From: Niastella koreensis GR20-10
GTDB taxonomy: Bacteria > Bacteroidota > Bacteroidia > Chitinophagales > Chitinophagaceae
Direction: 5' to 3'
DNA length: 64,000 bases
Assembly: GCF_000246855.1 (NCBI RefSeq)
Contig: NC_016609.1
Span: 2,418,001 to 2,482,000, forward strand
The position numbers were made by a program, and so were the translations under genes. The notes beneath the pieces were generated by a model. That model saw only the letters and a program-made list of their open reading frames with translations. It had not been told where the DNA came from and did no database searches. This document shows positions 18,567 to 26,063 of this stretch, piece after piece (the stretch's first letter is position 1; each line of letters starts with the position of its first letter).

Positions 18567-19331
18567 TTAATTAGTAGAATAATAGTTATAATCCTTCAAT
18601 AAAGTTTGTAAGAATTCAAGTGAATCCTGATCGCTTGTCATTTTGAGTTTTGACTGAATGCGATAGGCGATTTTGATGGACAGGTCGTAGTCGTTACGCC
18701 TTTTCACTGTTTCAATAATGTTTTTCAGGGTATTTACGTCGCGGTCGCTCAACTGCATTACCTGCGGATAGCGGGGTTGATAAGTTGATTCTACCTCAGT
18801 GAATACGGTATCCTGCCAGGAAGTACGTTTTTTAAGATCTATCAGAATGGTGCCGGCCACCAGGTCGCCCACGCGTTGCGATTTGGGCGTGGCAATTACG
18901 CAGATCAATCCGGCAAAAATAAACAGCACCACCCACCAGGTAGAATAGCCGGAAAGGCTGCCTGCAAACAATAAGATCGGAAAGTCGATAATCCGGAATA
19001 ACCAGCGAATAAGGTACTGGCTGATGGAAGGTTCGCCGCCCTGCAGGGTCATCACTTTTATTTGCATCACCATTTTACCAACGCTTTGTCCGTTCATCAT
19101 GATCTCGGAAATAAGGTGGTAAAAAATAAACGGCAGCAGGTACAAAACAAAGATCCAGATCTGCGAGTCCCATTCCAGGCCTACCAGTGCGTTCAGGAGT
19201 TTGGCGGCCATAAACAGGTACGTACCCTGGATGGTGGCATCGATCAGCCAGGCAAAAAAGCGCCGGTGAAACGGACTGAGGGCAAATTCCACTTCAATGT
19301 TAAAGCCGGTATCTAATTTAACTAACAGCAT
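18567..19331 (-). CDS. RDD-family membrane protein
   Basis: 254 residues. The RDD domain fills about residues 20-170: FHRRFFAWLIDATIQG carries the Arg and Asp that name the family, followed by three to four membrane segments and RVGDLVAGTILIDLKK. The last 80 residues are soluble and helical. RDD proteins are poorly understood; some act in ion transport. It is divergent from the SpoIIM-DUF4129-DUF4350-MoxR-DUF58 run, the company it keeps in many Bacteroidota, which suggests a shared role at the cell envelope. Confidence 0.88.
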   Translation of the reverse strand: MLLVKLDTGFNIEVEFALSPFHRRFFAWLIDATIQGTYLFMAAKLLNALVGLEWDSQIWIFVLYLLPFIFYHLISEIMMNGQSVGKMVMQIKVMTLQGGEPSISQYLIRWLFRIIDFPILLFAGSLSGYSTWWVVLFIFAGLICVIATPKSQRVGDLVAGTILIDLKKRTSWQDTVFTEVESTYQPRYPQVMQLSDRDVNTLKNIIETVKRRNDYDLSIKIAYRIQSKLKMTSDQDSLEFLQTLLKDYNYYSTN

Positions 19332-19346
19332 ATTAAAAATGTTCCG

Positions 19347-19426
19347 GTTACAAGTTACAAGTTACAGGGGGAATTCCAAAGTTGACCCCCGACTTTGTGG
19401 GGGCAGGCGCTGAAAACTGTAACCGG
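19347..19426. repeat. Heptamer array (GTTACAA type) with complementary arm and G/C hairpin
   Basis: Three consecutive 7-bp units GTTACAA, GTTACAA, GTTACAG fill 19347-19367; a complementary CTGTAAC lies at 19418-19424. Between them CCCCC (19386) and GGGGG (19399) close a small hairpin whose loop contains GACTTTG, a motif seen again in the terminator at 39447. The rest of the 243-base gap before the SpoIIM gene is A/T-rich, with a TAGATTTG box at 19546. Confidence 0.6.
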
Positions 19427-19574
19427 CACGAAAATTTCCCCTTTTAAGGAGGCTGGGTTATACAAATTATCTGTTTACCAACGTTATAACGTTCAAAATT
19501 TTACTATTATATTTACCGGTGCCATTTAATTTGAGCCTGAATAGGTAGATTTGAAACAATAAAAATACGTCTGA

Positions 19575-20543
19575 GTGAGAGAAGGACTATTTATAAAGAA
19601 AAATATCGATAAGTGGCGGAAGTATCAGTATGAAAAGACCACCGATCCTGATGAAATGGCGCAACAGTTCACTGAGCTGGTGAATGACCTCGGGTATTCC
19701 AAAACTTTTTACCCGCACAGTAAGGTAACCCAGTATTTGAACGACCTGGCCTCCCGCATATACCTGAGCATTTACCGGAACAAACGGGAAGAAACTTCCC
19801 GCATTGGCAGTTTTTTTAAAACGGAATTACCGCTCACCGTTCGCAAGCACCATCGTGAAATCCTGTATTCATTCCTCATCTTTGTTGGGTTTGCAATTAT
19901 GGCGGCCTTCTCGGCAGCTCATGATGAATCATTCGTAAGAGGTGTGCTGGGCGATGGATATATTGAAATGACCGAGTCGAATATTTCCAAAGGAGATCCT
20001 TTTGGCGTATACCGGCAATCAAAGGCCGTGAATATGTTCGCGTACATTGCGCTGAACAATATTTATGTGTCGTTCAGGGTGTTTGTATGGGGACTGTTCC
20101 TGGGACTGGGCAGTATTAAAGAACTGTTCACGAATGGCGTAATGGTAGGCGCTTTTCAATATTATTTTTTTGCAAAGCACCTGGGCTGGTCCTCCGTGCT
20201 GGTGATCTGGTGCCATGGTACGCTGGAGATCTCCGCCATCATTTTGTCGGGGGCGGCTGGTTTAATAATAGGTAATAGTATTTTATTCCCTGGTTCGCAT
20301 AAAAGATTGCATTCGCTGATGCAGGGGGCAAAAGACGGGTTGAAAATAATGATTGCGCTGGTACCTATACTGCTGGTAGCAGCTTTCCTGGAGGGATTTG
20401 TTACCCGGTATTCCTACTATTCCATGCCCCGTTTGATAAGCATATTGATCCTGGCAGTCTCATTTACTTTTATTATGTGGTATTTTGTGTGGTATCCCAT
20501 CCAGGTACAACGTAAAACAAAGGCCGAAAAAGCAGTTGAATAA
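19575..20543 (+). CDS. SpoIIM-family (stage II sporulation protein M-like) membrane protein
   Basis: 322 residues starting at a GTG. An N-terminal soluble part (1-90) is followed by five or so membrane segments (about 97-115, 160-185, 205-235, 255-280, 295-315). The sequences TVRKHHREILYSFLIFVGFAIMAAFSA, and the HGTLEISAIILSGAAGLIIG segment with its conserved His and Glu, are hallmarks of SpoIIM proteins. In non-sporulating bacteria it travels with RDD, MoxR and DUF58 genes. It is the first gene of the five-gene plus-strand run. Confidence 0.88.
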   Translation: MREGLFIKKNIDKWRKYQYEKTTDPDEMAQQFTELVNDLGYSKTFYPHSKVTQYLNDLASRIYLSIYRNKREETSRIGSFFKTELPLTVRKHHREILYSFLIFVGFAIMAAFSAAHDESFVRGVLGDGYIEMTESNISKGDPFGVYRQSKAVNMFAYIALNNIYVSFRVFVWGLFLGLGSIKELFTNGVMVGAFQYYFFAKHLGWSSVLVIWCHGTLEISAIILSGAAGLIIGNSILFPGSHKRLHSLMQGAKDGLKIMIALVPILLVAAFLEGFVTRYSYYSMPRLISILILAVSFTFIMWYFVWYPIQVQRKTKAEKAVE

Positions 20544-20559
20544 ATAATTTGCCCTGTCA

Positions 20560-21417
20560 ATGAATGTTGTTGCATCATACCGGTTGTTGAGGTTAATAGC
20601 GTGTTTGGTTACATGGCTGGCCTGTGCTCCATTGGTTCAGGCCCAAACTGATACCGACAGTGCCGAAGAGGTTATTGCGCCGCCCGTGGCAGACTCAGCT
20701 ATTGAAATTGGTACCAATACGTACGATACAAAAACAGGCACCACCCGGCTGCCTGAACCGCCCACCTACCGCATCGTTCCCGATTCTACCGTGCGCCGCT
20801 ATAAAAATCAAAAAGATTTCGAATATGCCAATGACCCGGAATACTGGGACCTTGAGCGCGAACGGGAATTGAAACGTAAACGCGAAAAGGAAGAACGGGA
20901 GTGGGAGCAGCGGCAAAAGGAGCAGGAAGGTAAAAGAGGCTTCTGGGATAATGTCTATAGTATTTTCTCCGGTGATGCCATCCGCATCGTTACCTATATA
21001 GTACTGGGTTTGTTTTTCCTGTTTATTATCTACCGCATTATGGTAGTGAACAAATTGTTCCTGTTTTATTCTTCACCAAAATCAAAAGTGAGTGACGGCG
21101 GTGAGGAGGTTGATATTGAAGATGACAACCTCGATGAAAAGATCAGGCGGGCAGCGGAAGCCGGCGACCACCGCCAGGCCGTTCGGTATATGTACCTGAA
21201 AACCCTGCAACTGTTGAACGAAAGACAATGGATCAAATACCATGTGGATGCCACTAACTATGAGTATGTGTTGCAGATGAGTAAACATAAACTGGGCAAC
21301 GACTTTAGTTTTTTAACCCGCATTTACGATTATGTGTGGTATGGAGAGTTTACGCTGAGCCGGGAACAGTTTGATACAGTATATAATAATTTCAGCCACT
21401 TTTACAACGCTGTGTAA
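20560..21417 (+). CDS. DUF4129-domain membrane protein
   Basis: 285 residues: a signal peptide (about 1-29), a Pro- and Asp-rich periplasmic stretch, a highly charged Glu/Arg/Lys coiled-coil segment at about 105-128, one membrane helix (IVTYIVLGLFFLFIIYRIM, about 145-165), and a cytoplasmic DUF4129 region with EAGDHRQAVRYMYLKTLQ and the YEYVLQM segment. DUF4129 is often found next to transglutaminase or MoxR/DUF58 genes. It begins 16 bases after the SpoIIM stop and ends two bases before the next start. Confidence 0.75.
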   Translation: MNVVASYRLLRLIACLVTWLACAPLVQAQTDTDSAEEVIAPPVADSAIEIGTNTYDTKTGTTRLPEPPTYRIVPDSTVRRYKNQKDFEYANDPEYWDLERERELKRKREKEEREWEQRQKEQEGKRGFWDNVYSIFSGDAIRIVTYIVLGLFFLFIIYRIMVVNKLFLFYSSPKSKVSDGGEEVDIEDDNLDEKIRRAAEAGDHRQAVRYMYLKTLQLLNERQWIKYHVDATNYEYVLQMSKHKLGNDFSFLTRIYDYVWYGEFTLSREQFDTVYNNFSHFYNAV

Positions 21418-21419
21418 TC

Positions 21420-22697
21420 TTGAAACCAATAATACGATATCGTTTTTTACTATTGCTGATGGCGTTTGCCGCGCTGGTAGCCGCTTGCGGTTCCGGTGGC
21501 AAAACCATGAACAAACGGGTAACGTTGTGGCGTACCGATAAAATACCCTACGGCACGTATTACGCATATGAGAACCTGAGCCATCTTTTTCCTAATTCCG
21601 AAATTGTTATCAATAAAAGATCGCCCGACCGGTACAAGACGTACAGTGAAAAAACCGACAAGGACGATGAGGGAGATAACGCGGCCAATACCACCAGTTA
21701 TGATGATCCCAGTGTAAACTACATCATCATCAACAACCAGGTTATACCCGATGAAAACGAGGTAAATGCCCTGTTGAACCTGGTAGGTAAAGGACAGCAC
21801 GTTTTTATTTCGGCTTTCACTATCAGTGAAGCCTTGCTGGACAGTTTGCATTTACACCCTGCGTATTATTCTAGTGTATTCAATACCGACGATTCGCTGA
21901 CCGTAAGTGTAGATAATCCCATAACAAAAGATTCCCTGTCGTTCACCTATCCCGGTAAGGCCATGGATAATTATTTTGTGAAGGTTGATTCCAGTATTAC
22001 CAATATTCTGGGAAGGGATAAATTCGGGCATCCCAATTATGTATCGTTTAATTATGATGGTGGCGGCTCCCTGTACATACACCTGGCGCCGATGGCCTTT
22101 ACCAATTTCTTTTTATTACACAAAAACAACAAAGCTTATTACGATAACGCCTTATCGTACCTGCCCAAAAGCAGCTCGGTAATAAGGTGGGATGAGTATT
22201 TCCGGTATCATACGGCGAGTAACAGCGACGGTTCGGCCGGGGGCGGAAAAGGACTGTTCCCTACGCTGGACTGGATCAACAAGCAACAGGGACTCAAAAG
22301 CGCTTTGCCGTTATTACTGGTGTTGATGCTGATCATTTACCTGTTTGAAAGTAAACGCAAACAACGCATCATTCCGGTTATTGTACCCCTGCAAAATGCC
22401 TCGGTTGATTTTGTGAAAACGGTGGGCCGGTTGTATTTTCAACGGCACGATAACAAGAACCTGGCGCTGAAAATGACGGTGCATTTCCAGGACCATGTAC
22501 GCAGCCGCTATGGCATTCGTGCTGCGTTGAACGACCCGGAATTTGAAAAAAAGCTGGCCTGGAAAACAGGCTATAATGTCAATAATATCAAGAACCTGTT
22601 GTTCTTTATGAATTCATTGCAGGACATGCACGATGTAACCGATGCAGCCCTGATAGACTTTAACCGTAAATTGGAGCACTTTTATAAATACGCATAA
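21420..22697 (+). CDS. DUF4350-domain lipoprotein/membrane protein
   Basis: 425 residues beginning at TTG two bases after the previous stop. The leader ends LVAAC with Cys23, suggesting lipid anchoring. The large periplasmic DUF4350 region starts with DKIPYGTYYAYENLSHLFP and is followed by one membrane helix (LPLLLVLMLIIYLF, about 292-306) and a cytoplasmic C-terminus ending in helical repeats. In related clusters DUF4350 proteins accompany MoxR ATPases and DUF58 proteins; biochemical function is unknown. Tight packing implies translational coupling with its neighbours. Confidence 0.75.
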   Translation: MKPIIRYRFLLLLMAFAALVAACGSGGKTMNKRVTLWRTDKIPYGTYYAYENLSHLFPNSEIVINKRSPDRYKTYSEKTDKDDEGDNAANTTSYDDPSVNYIIINNQVIPDENEVNALLNLVGKGQHVFISAFTISEALLDSLHLHPAYYSSVFNTDDSLTVSVDNPITKDSLSFTYPGKAMDNYFVKVDSSITNILGRDKFGHPNYVSFNYDGGGSLYIHLAPMAFTNFFLLHKNNKAYYDNALSYLPKSSSVIRWDEYFRYHTASNSDGSAGGGKGLFPTLDWINKQQGLKSALPLLLVLMLIIYLFESKRKQRIIPVIVPLQNASVDFVKTVGRLYFQRHDNKNLALKMTVHFQDHVRSRYGIRAALNDPEFEKKLAWKTGYNVNNIKNLLFFMNSLQDMHDVTDAALIDFNRKLEHFYKYA

Positions 22698-22700
22698 TAC

Positions 22701-23675
22701 ATGGAAAACTTTTTCGATGTTAGAACCGATCTCAGCGCACTGCAGCAATCGGTACAGACCTTAAAGCAGGAAATTGGTAAAGTGATCGTTGGCCAGGAGC
22801 AGATGGTGGAATTGTTACTGGCGGCTGTTTTGGCCGACGGACATGTGCTTATTGAAGGTGTGCCTGGAGTGGCTAAAACCCTTACTGCCAAATTGCTGAG
22901 CAAAAGCATTTCGGTAGGTTTTTCACGTATCCAGTTCACCCCCGATATGATGCCCAGTGATGTAATTGGAACTACCATTTTCAATCCCAAGGATTCTACT
23001 TTTCAGTTTAATAAAGGGCCCATCTTCAGCAATATTGTTCTTATAGATGAGATCAACCGCGCCCCGGCCAAAACCCAGGCGGCCCTGTTTGAGGTAATGG
23101 AAGAGCGGCAGATCACCGTTGACGGGCATTCGTACCAGTTATCGGTGCCGTTTATGGTGGTGGCCACACAAAACCCTATTGAGCAGGAAGGTACCTATCA
23201 TTTACCAGAAGCGCAGTTAGACCGCTTTCTGTTTAAAATAAATGTGTCATATCCTTCGGCTGAGCAGGAGTTCAGGATTGTACTTCAACATCATCAGCAG
23301 AACCTGAATGAGATGATCAACCAGGTATCAACGGTGCTTTCTGCTACCCAGGTATCGGAACTGCGCAAACAGGTGCGTTCCATTCATGTGGAAGAAAAGC
23401 TCATCAATTTTATCACTACTATAGTTGCCAATACCCGCAATCATAAATCAATTTACCTGGGTGCATCGCCCCGGGCGTCTATCGGTATCTTAAATGGCGC
23501 CAAAGCGCTGGCTTCCATGCGCGGCCGCGATTTTGTTACGCCCGATGATATCATTTATGTGATCCCGCCGGTATTGCGTCACCGCATTGTGTTAACGCCG
23601 GAGAAAGAGATGGAAGGGGCTTCTACGGATGATGTGATTCAGCAGATTGTTGCGAGTATAGAAGTGCCCAGGTAG
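22701..23675 (+). CDS. MoxR-family AAA+ ATPase
   Basis: A 324-residue chaperone-type ATPase. The Walker A motif GVPGVAKT is at 53-60, Walker B LIDEINRA at about 114-121, sensor 1 VVATQNPIEQEGTY after it, and the C-terminal lid holds LGASPRASIGI and the ALASMRGRDFVTPDDI motif. MoxR proteins remodel or activate partner complexes, usually with VWA- or DUF58-domain proteins encoded nearby. The start is three bases after the DUF4350 stop, so it is part of the same transcript; DUF58 follows after a 142-base gap with a repeat. Confidence 0.93.
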   Translation: MENFFDVRTDLSALQQSVQTLKQEIGKVIVGQEQMVELLLAAVLADGHVLIEGVPGVAKTLTAKLLSKSISVGFSRIQFTPDMMPSDVIGTTIFNPKDSTFQFNKGPIFSNIVLIDEINRAPAKTQAALFEVMEERQITVDGHSYQLSVPFMVVATQNPIEQEGTYHLPEAQLDRFLFKINVSYPSAEQEFRIVLQHHQQNLNEMINQVSTVLSATQVSELRKQVRSIHVEEKLINFITTIVANTRNHKSIYLGASPRASIGILNGAKALASMRGRDFVTPDDIIYVIPPVLRHRIVLTPEKEMEGASTDDVIQQIVASIEVPR

Positions 23676-23780
23676 TTTGAAGTTTATGGTTTGTGGTTGC
23701 TGCCGCACTTTGAGGGTTAAAAAAATTTTAAAAGCAGCCATAAAAGAACCATAAACAACAAACCATAAACTAATAAACTG
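23674..23780. repeat. Inverted pair of heptamer arrays (AGTTTAT / AACCATA type)
   Basis: From the MoxR stop codon onward the sequence reads as 7-bp units (AGTTTGA, AGTTTAT, GGTTTGT, GGTTGCT at 23674-23701). The complementary arm at 23747-23780 reads AACCATA, AACAACA, AACCATA, AACTAAT. It interrupts an otherwise tightly packed operon, so it may attenuate transcription of the DUF58 gene. Confidence 0.65.
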
Positions 23781-23817
23781 TTCCTGATTTATCCAATGTA
23801 TTTATATTCACAGAAGC

Positions 23818-25164
23818 ATGGGGTTTTACAAAAGATACATACTTCCATTATTCTTCGGCCGGTGGTTTTACTGGTCGTTTGTGGCAGTAATATTATTGTT
23901 CGTACTGTCGTATAACTGGCCGGTGCTGAATCCCGTAGCGCGGGTAAGCCTTTGGTTTTTTATAATCATGGTAGTGCTGGATTATATCCTGTTGTTCCTG
24001 CGCAAGGAGGGATTACTGATCCAAAGGATAGTAAGCGACCGGTTTAGCAATGGCGATGTTAATAAGGTAAAACTGCTTATTACCAATAAGTTTCATTTTC
24101 GTATCCGCATCAGGGTCATTGACGAAATACCGGTGCAGTTTCAGCAGCGTGATTTTTCTGTTGTTGCCGTGCTGGATAGTGATGAATCAAAGAATATAGC
24201 CTACGACCTGCGACCGGTTGAACGGGGCGAATACATTTTTAACGATACCAATGTATTTGTAAAAAGTCCCTTACAACTGGTGGTGCGCCGGGTGAGGAGC
24301 GAAGGGGAGCAAATGGTAAAAGTATTGCCTTCGTATTTGCCCCTGCGCCAGTTTGAGTTAATGGCGCATAGCAACAACCTGGCCGAAGCAGGCAGCCGCA
24401 AGATCCGGAAAATAGGCCATAGCCTTGAGTTTGAACAGATCAAGGAATACGTTACCGGCGACGACATCCGCAGTATAAACTGGAAGGCTACTGCCCGCCG
24501 GGGCGGACAGCTGATGGTGAATAATTATACCGATGAACGCAGCCAGAGCATCTATTGCATTATAGACAAGGGAAGGGTTATGAAAATGCCTTTCGAGGGC
24601 ATGACGTTGTTGGATTATGCCATCAATGCCACTTTGGTACTGTCGCGGGTGGCGCTGATAAAACAGGACAGGGCAGGGCTGGTGACCTTTGCCGAGAACA
24701 TCGGTCATTTTTTACCGGCCGACCGCAAGGCCTCGCAAATGGGGCATATCCTGGAAACCCTGTACAACCAGCAAACAAAATTCCTCGAAAGCGATTTTGA
24801 AAAGCTGTATGCGCATTTACGCAACCGCATTTCGCAACGCAGCCTCATTGTGTTGTTTACCAATTTTGAATCGTTATCGGGTTTACAACGACAGCTGCCC
24901 TACATCAGGCATATTGCCCGCAATCACCTGGTGCTGGTAGTGTTTTTTGAAAATACCGAACTCCGCCAGCTGACCGATGAACCGGCCAATGATATTGAAA
25001 CGCTCTATACAAAAACCATTGCAGAGAAATTTGTGTATGAAAAACGGTTGATCGTAAAGGAGCTGCAACAACACGGCATTTTCACTATTCTTACGGCACC
25101 ACAAAACCTCACCATTAATACGGTTAATAAATACCTTGAACTGAAAGCAAGGCAGGCGATCTGA
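23818..25164 (+). CDS. DUF58-domain protein (MoxR partner)
   Basis: 448 residues with two N-terminal membrane helices (about 12-32 and 42-60) and then a beta-rich region. The DUF58 signature is present as YVTGDDIRSINWKATARRGG, followed by a VWA-like fold (IYCIIDKG, GLVTFAENI, LIVLFTNF). The pairing of a DUF58 protein with a MoxR ATPase is widespread; the ATPase is thought to act on the VWA-like part. It is the last gene of the SpoIIM-DUF4129-DUF4350-MoxR-DUF58 run. The start ATG matches the usual hydrophobic opening. Confidence 0.9.
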   Translation: MGFYKRYILPLFFGRWFYWSFVAVILLFVLSYNWPVLNPVARVSLWFFIIMVVLDYILLFLRKEGLLIQRIVSDRFSNGDVNKVKLLITNKFHFRIRIRVIDEIPVQFQQRDFSVVAVLDSDESKNIAYDLRPVERGEYIFNDTNVFVKSPLQLVVRRVRSEGEQMVKVLPSYLPLRQFELMAHSNNLAEAGSRKIRKIGHSLEFEQIKEYVTGDDIRSINWKATARRGGQLMVNNYTDERSQSIYCIIDKGRVMKMPFEGMTLLDYAINATLVLSRVALIKQDRAGLVTFAENIGHFLPADRKASQMGHILETLYNQQTKFLESDFEKLYAHLRNRISQRSLIVLFTNFESLSGLQRQLPYIRHIARNHLVLVVFFENTELRQLTDEPANDIETLYTKTIAEKFVYEKRLIVKELQQHGIFTILTAPQNLTINTVNKYLELKARQAI

Positions 25165-25234
25165 TTATTAAAATGGTGGATAGATCATGTGAACGGCAAT
25201 TTAATCCCGGTACGAAAGGTTTATAAGTAAAGCT

Positions 25235-25242
25235 TACTTTTG
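25235..25242 (+). promoter_or_regulatory. Candidate -7 box directly before truB
   Basis: TACTTTTG matches the TAnnTTTG consensus and ends only four bases before the truB ATG, so the message would be leaderless or nearly so. No convincing -33 element is seen. Confidence 0.45.
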
Positions 25243-25246
25243 CGCC

Positions 25247-25933
25247 ATGCAAGAGGCACCTAATATTTTCGAAGCAGGACAGGTTTTATTGATCAATAAA
25301 CCACTTGAGTGGACATCCTTTGACGTAGTTAGAAAGATCCGCAATGCGATCAAAATAAAAAAAGTAGGTCATGCCGGTACGCTCGATCCGTTGGCTACCG
25401 GCATGCTTATTTTGTGTACGGGCAAGTTTACCAAGCGCATAAATGAGTACATGGCGCAGGAAAAGGAGTACACCGGCACCATTACGCTGGGCGCCATTAC
25501 GCCTACCTACGACCTGGAGAGCGAGCCCCGGGATTTTAAAGACTATAGTTCCATTACCCCGGAACAATTACAAACCATTGCCGCGCAGTTCACCGGCGAA
25601 ATTATGCAGGTACCGCCCATGCATTCGGCCATTAAAAAAGATGGTAAACGGGTGTATGAGCTGGCCCGGGCCGGCAAAACCATTGAGCTGGAGCCCCGCC
25701 GAATTACCATAAAGGAATTTGAATTTACCAAAATAGAATTGCCCGTTCTGTATTTCAGGGTGGTTTGTTCAACCGGCACCTATATCCGTAGCCTGGCCAA
25801 TGATGTGGGTAAAGCCGCTGGTTGTGGCGCCTATCTTAGCAGCCTGTGCCGCACGCGCATTGGGGAGTTTAGTTTAGATAAATCTATGACGATGGAAGAA
25901 GCGATGGCGTGGATAGAAGGAATGAAAAGATGA
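25247..25933 (+). CDS. truB: tRNA pseudouridine-55 synthase
   Basis: Makes pseudouridine 55 in the T loop of tRNAs. The catalytic motif GHAGTLDPLATG is at residues 41-52 with the nucleophile Asp47; KPLEWTSFDVVRKIR precedes it and the YIRSLANDVG motif follows near the end. At 228 residues it lacks a separate C-terminal PUA domain, the compact form usual in Bacteroidota. In many Bacteroidota a gene for undecaprenyl-diphosphatase lies next to truB, but not here. Confidence 0.95.
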   Translation: MQEAPNIFEAGQVLLINKPLEWTSFDVVRKIRNAIKIKKVGHAGTLDPLATGMLILCTGKFTKRINEYMAQEKEYTGTITLGAITPTYDLESEPRDFKDYSSITPEQLQTIAAQFTGEIMQVPPMHSAIKKDGKRVYELARAGKTIELEPRRITIKEFEFTKIELPVLYFRVVCSTGTYIRSLANDVGKAAGCGAYLSSLCRTRIGEFSLDKSMTMEEAMAWIEGMKR

Positions 25934-25967
25934 AAAATGAGTAATGAAGAATGATAAATTAGAAAGG

Positions 25968-26062
25968 AAATACAAAATACAAAATATTGAATATCGAATG
26001 TCCAATGTTGAATGTCGAAGGTGCATTCTACTTCTACATTCGATATTCTACATTCGGCATTT
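25968..26062. repeat. Inverted pair of heptamer arrays (GAATGTC / TTCTACA type)
   Basis: From 25968 the sequence runs in register as AAATACA, AAATACA, AAATATT, GAATATC, GAATGTC, CAATGTT, GAATGTC, and then switches to the complementary sense (CATTCTA, CTTCTAC, ATTCGAT and so on) up to the stop of the BamA-like gene. It lies between convergent genes and can fold into a long imperfect hairpin. The same words recur at 35161-35265. Confidence 0.75.
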
Positions 26063-26063
26063 C

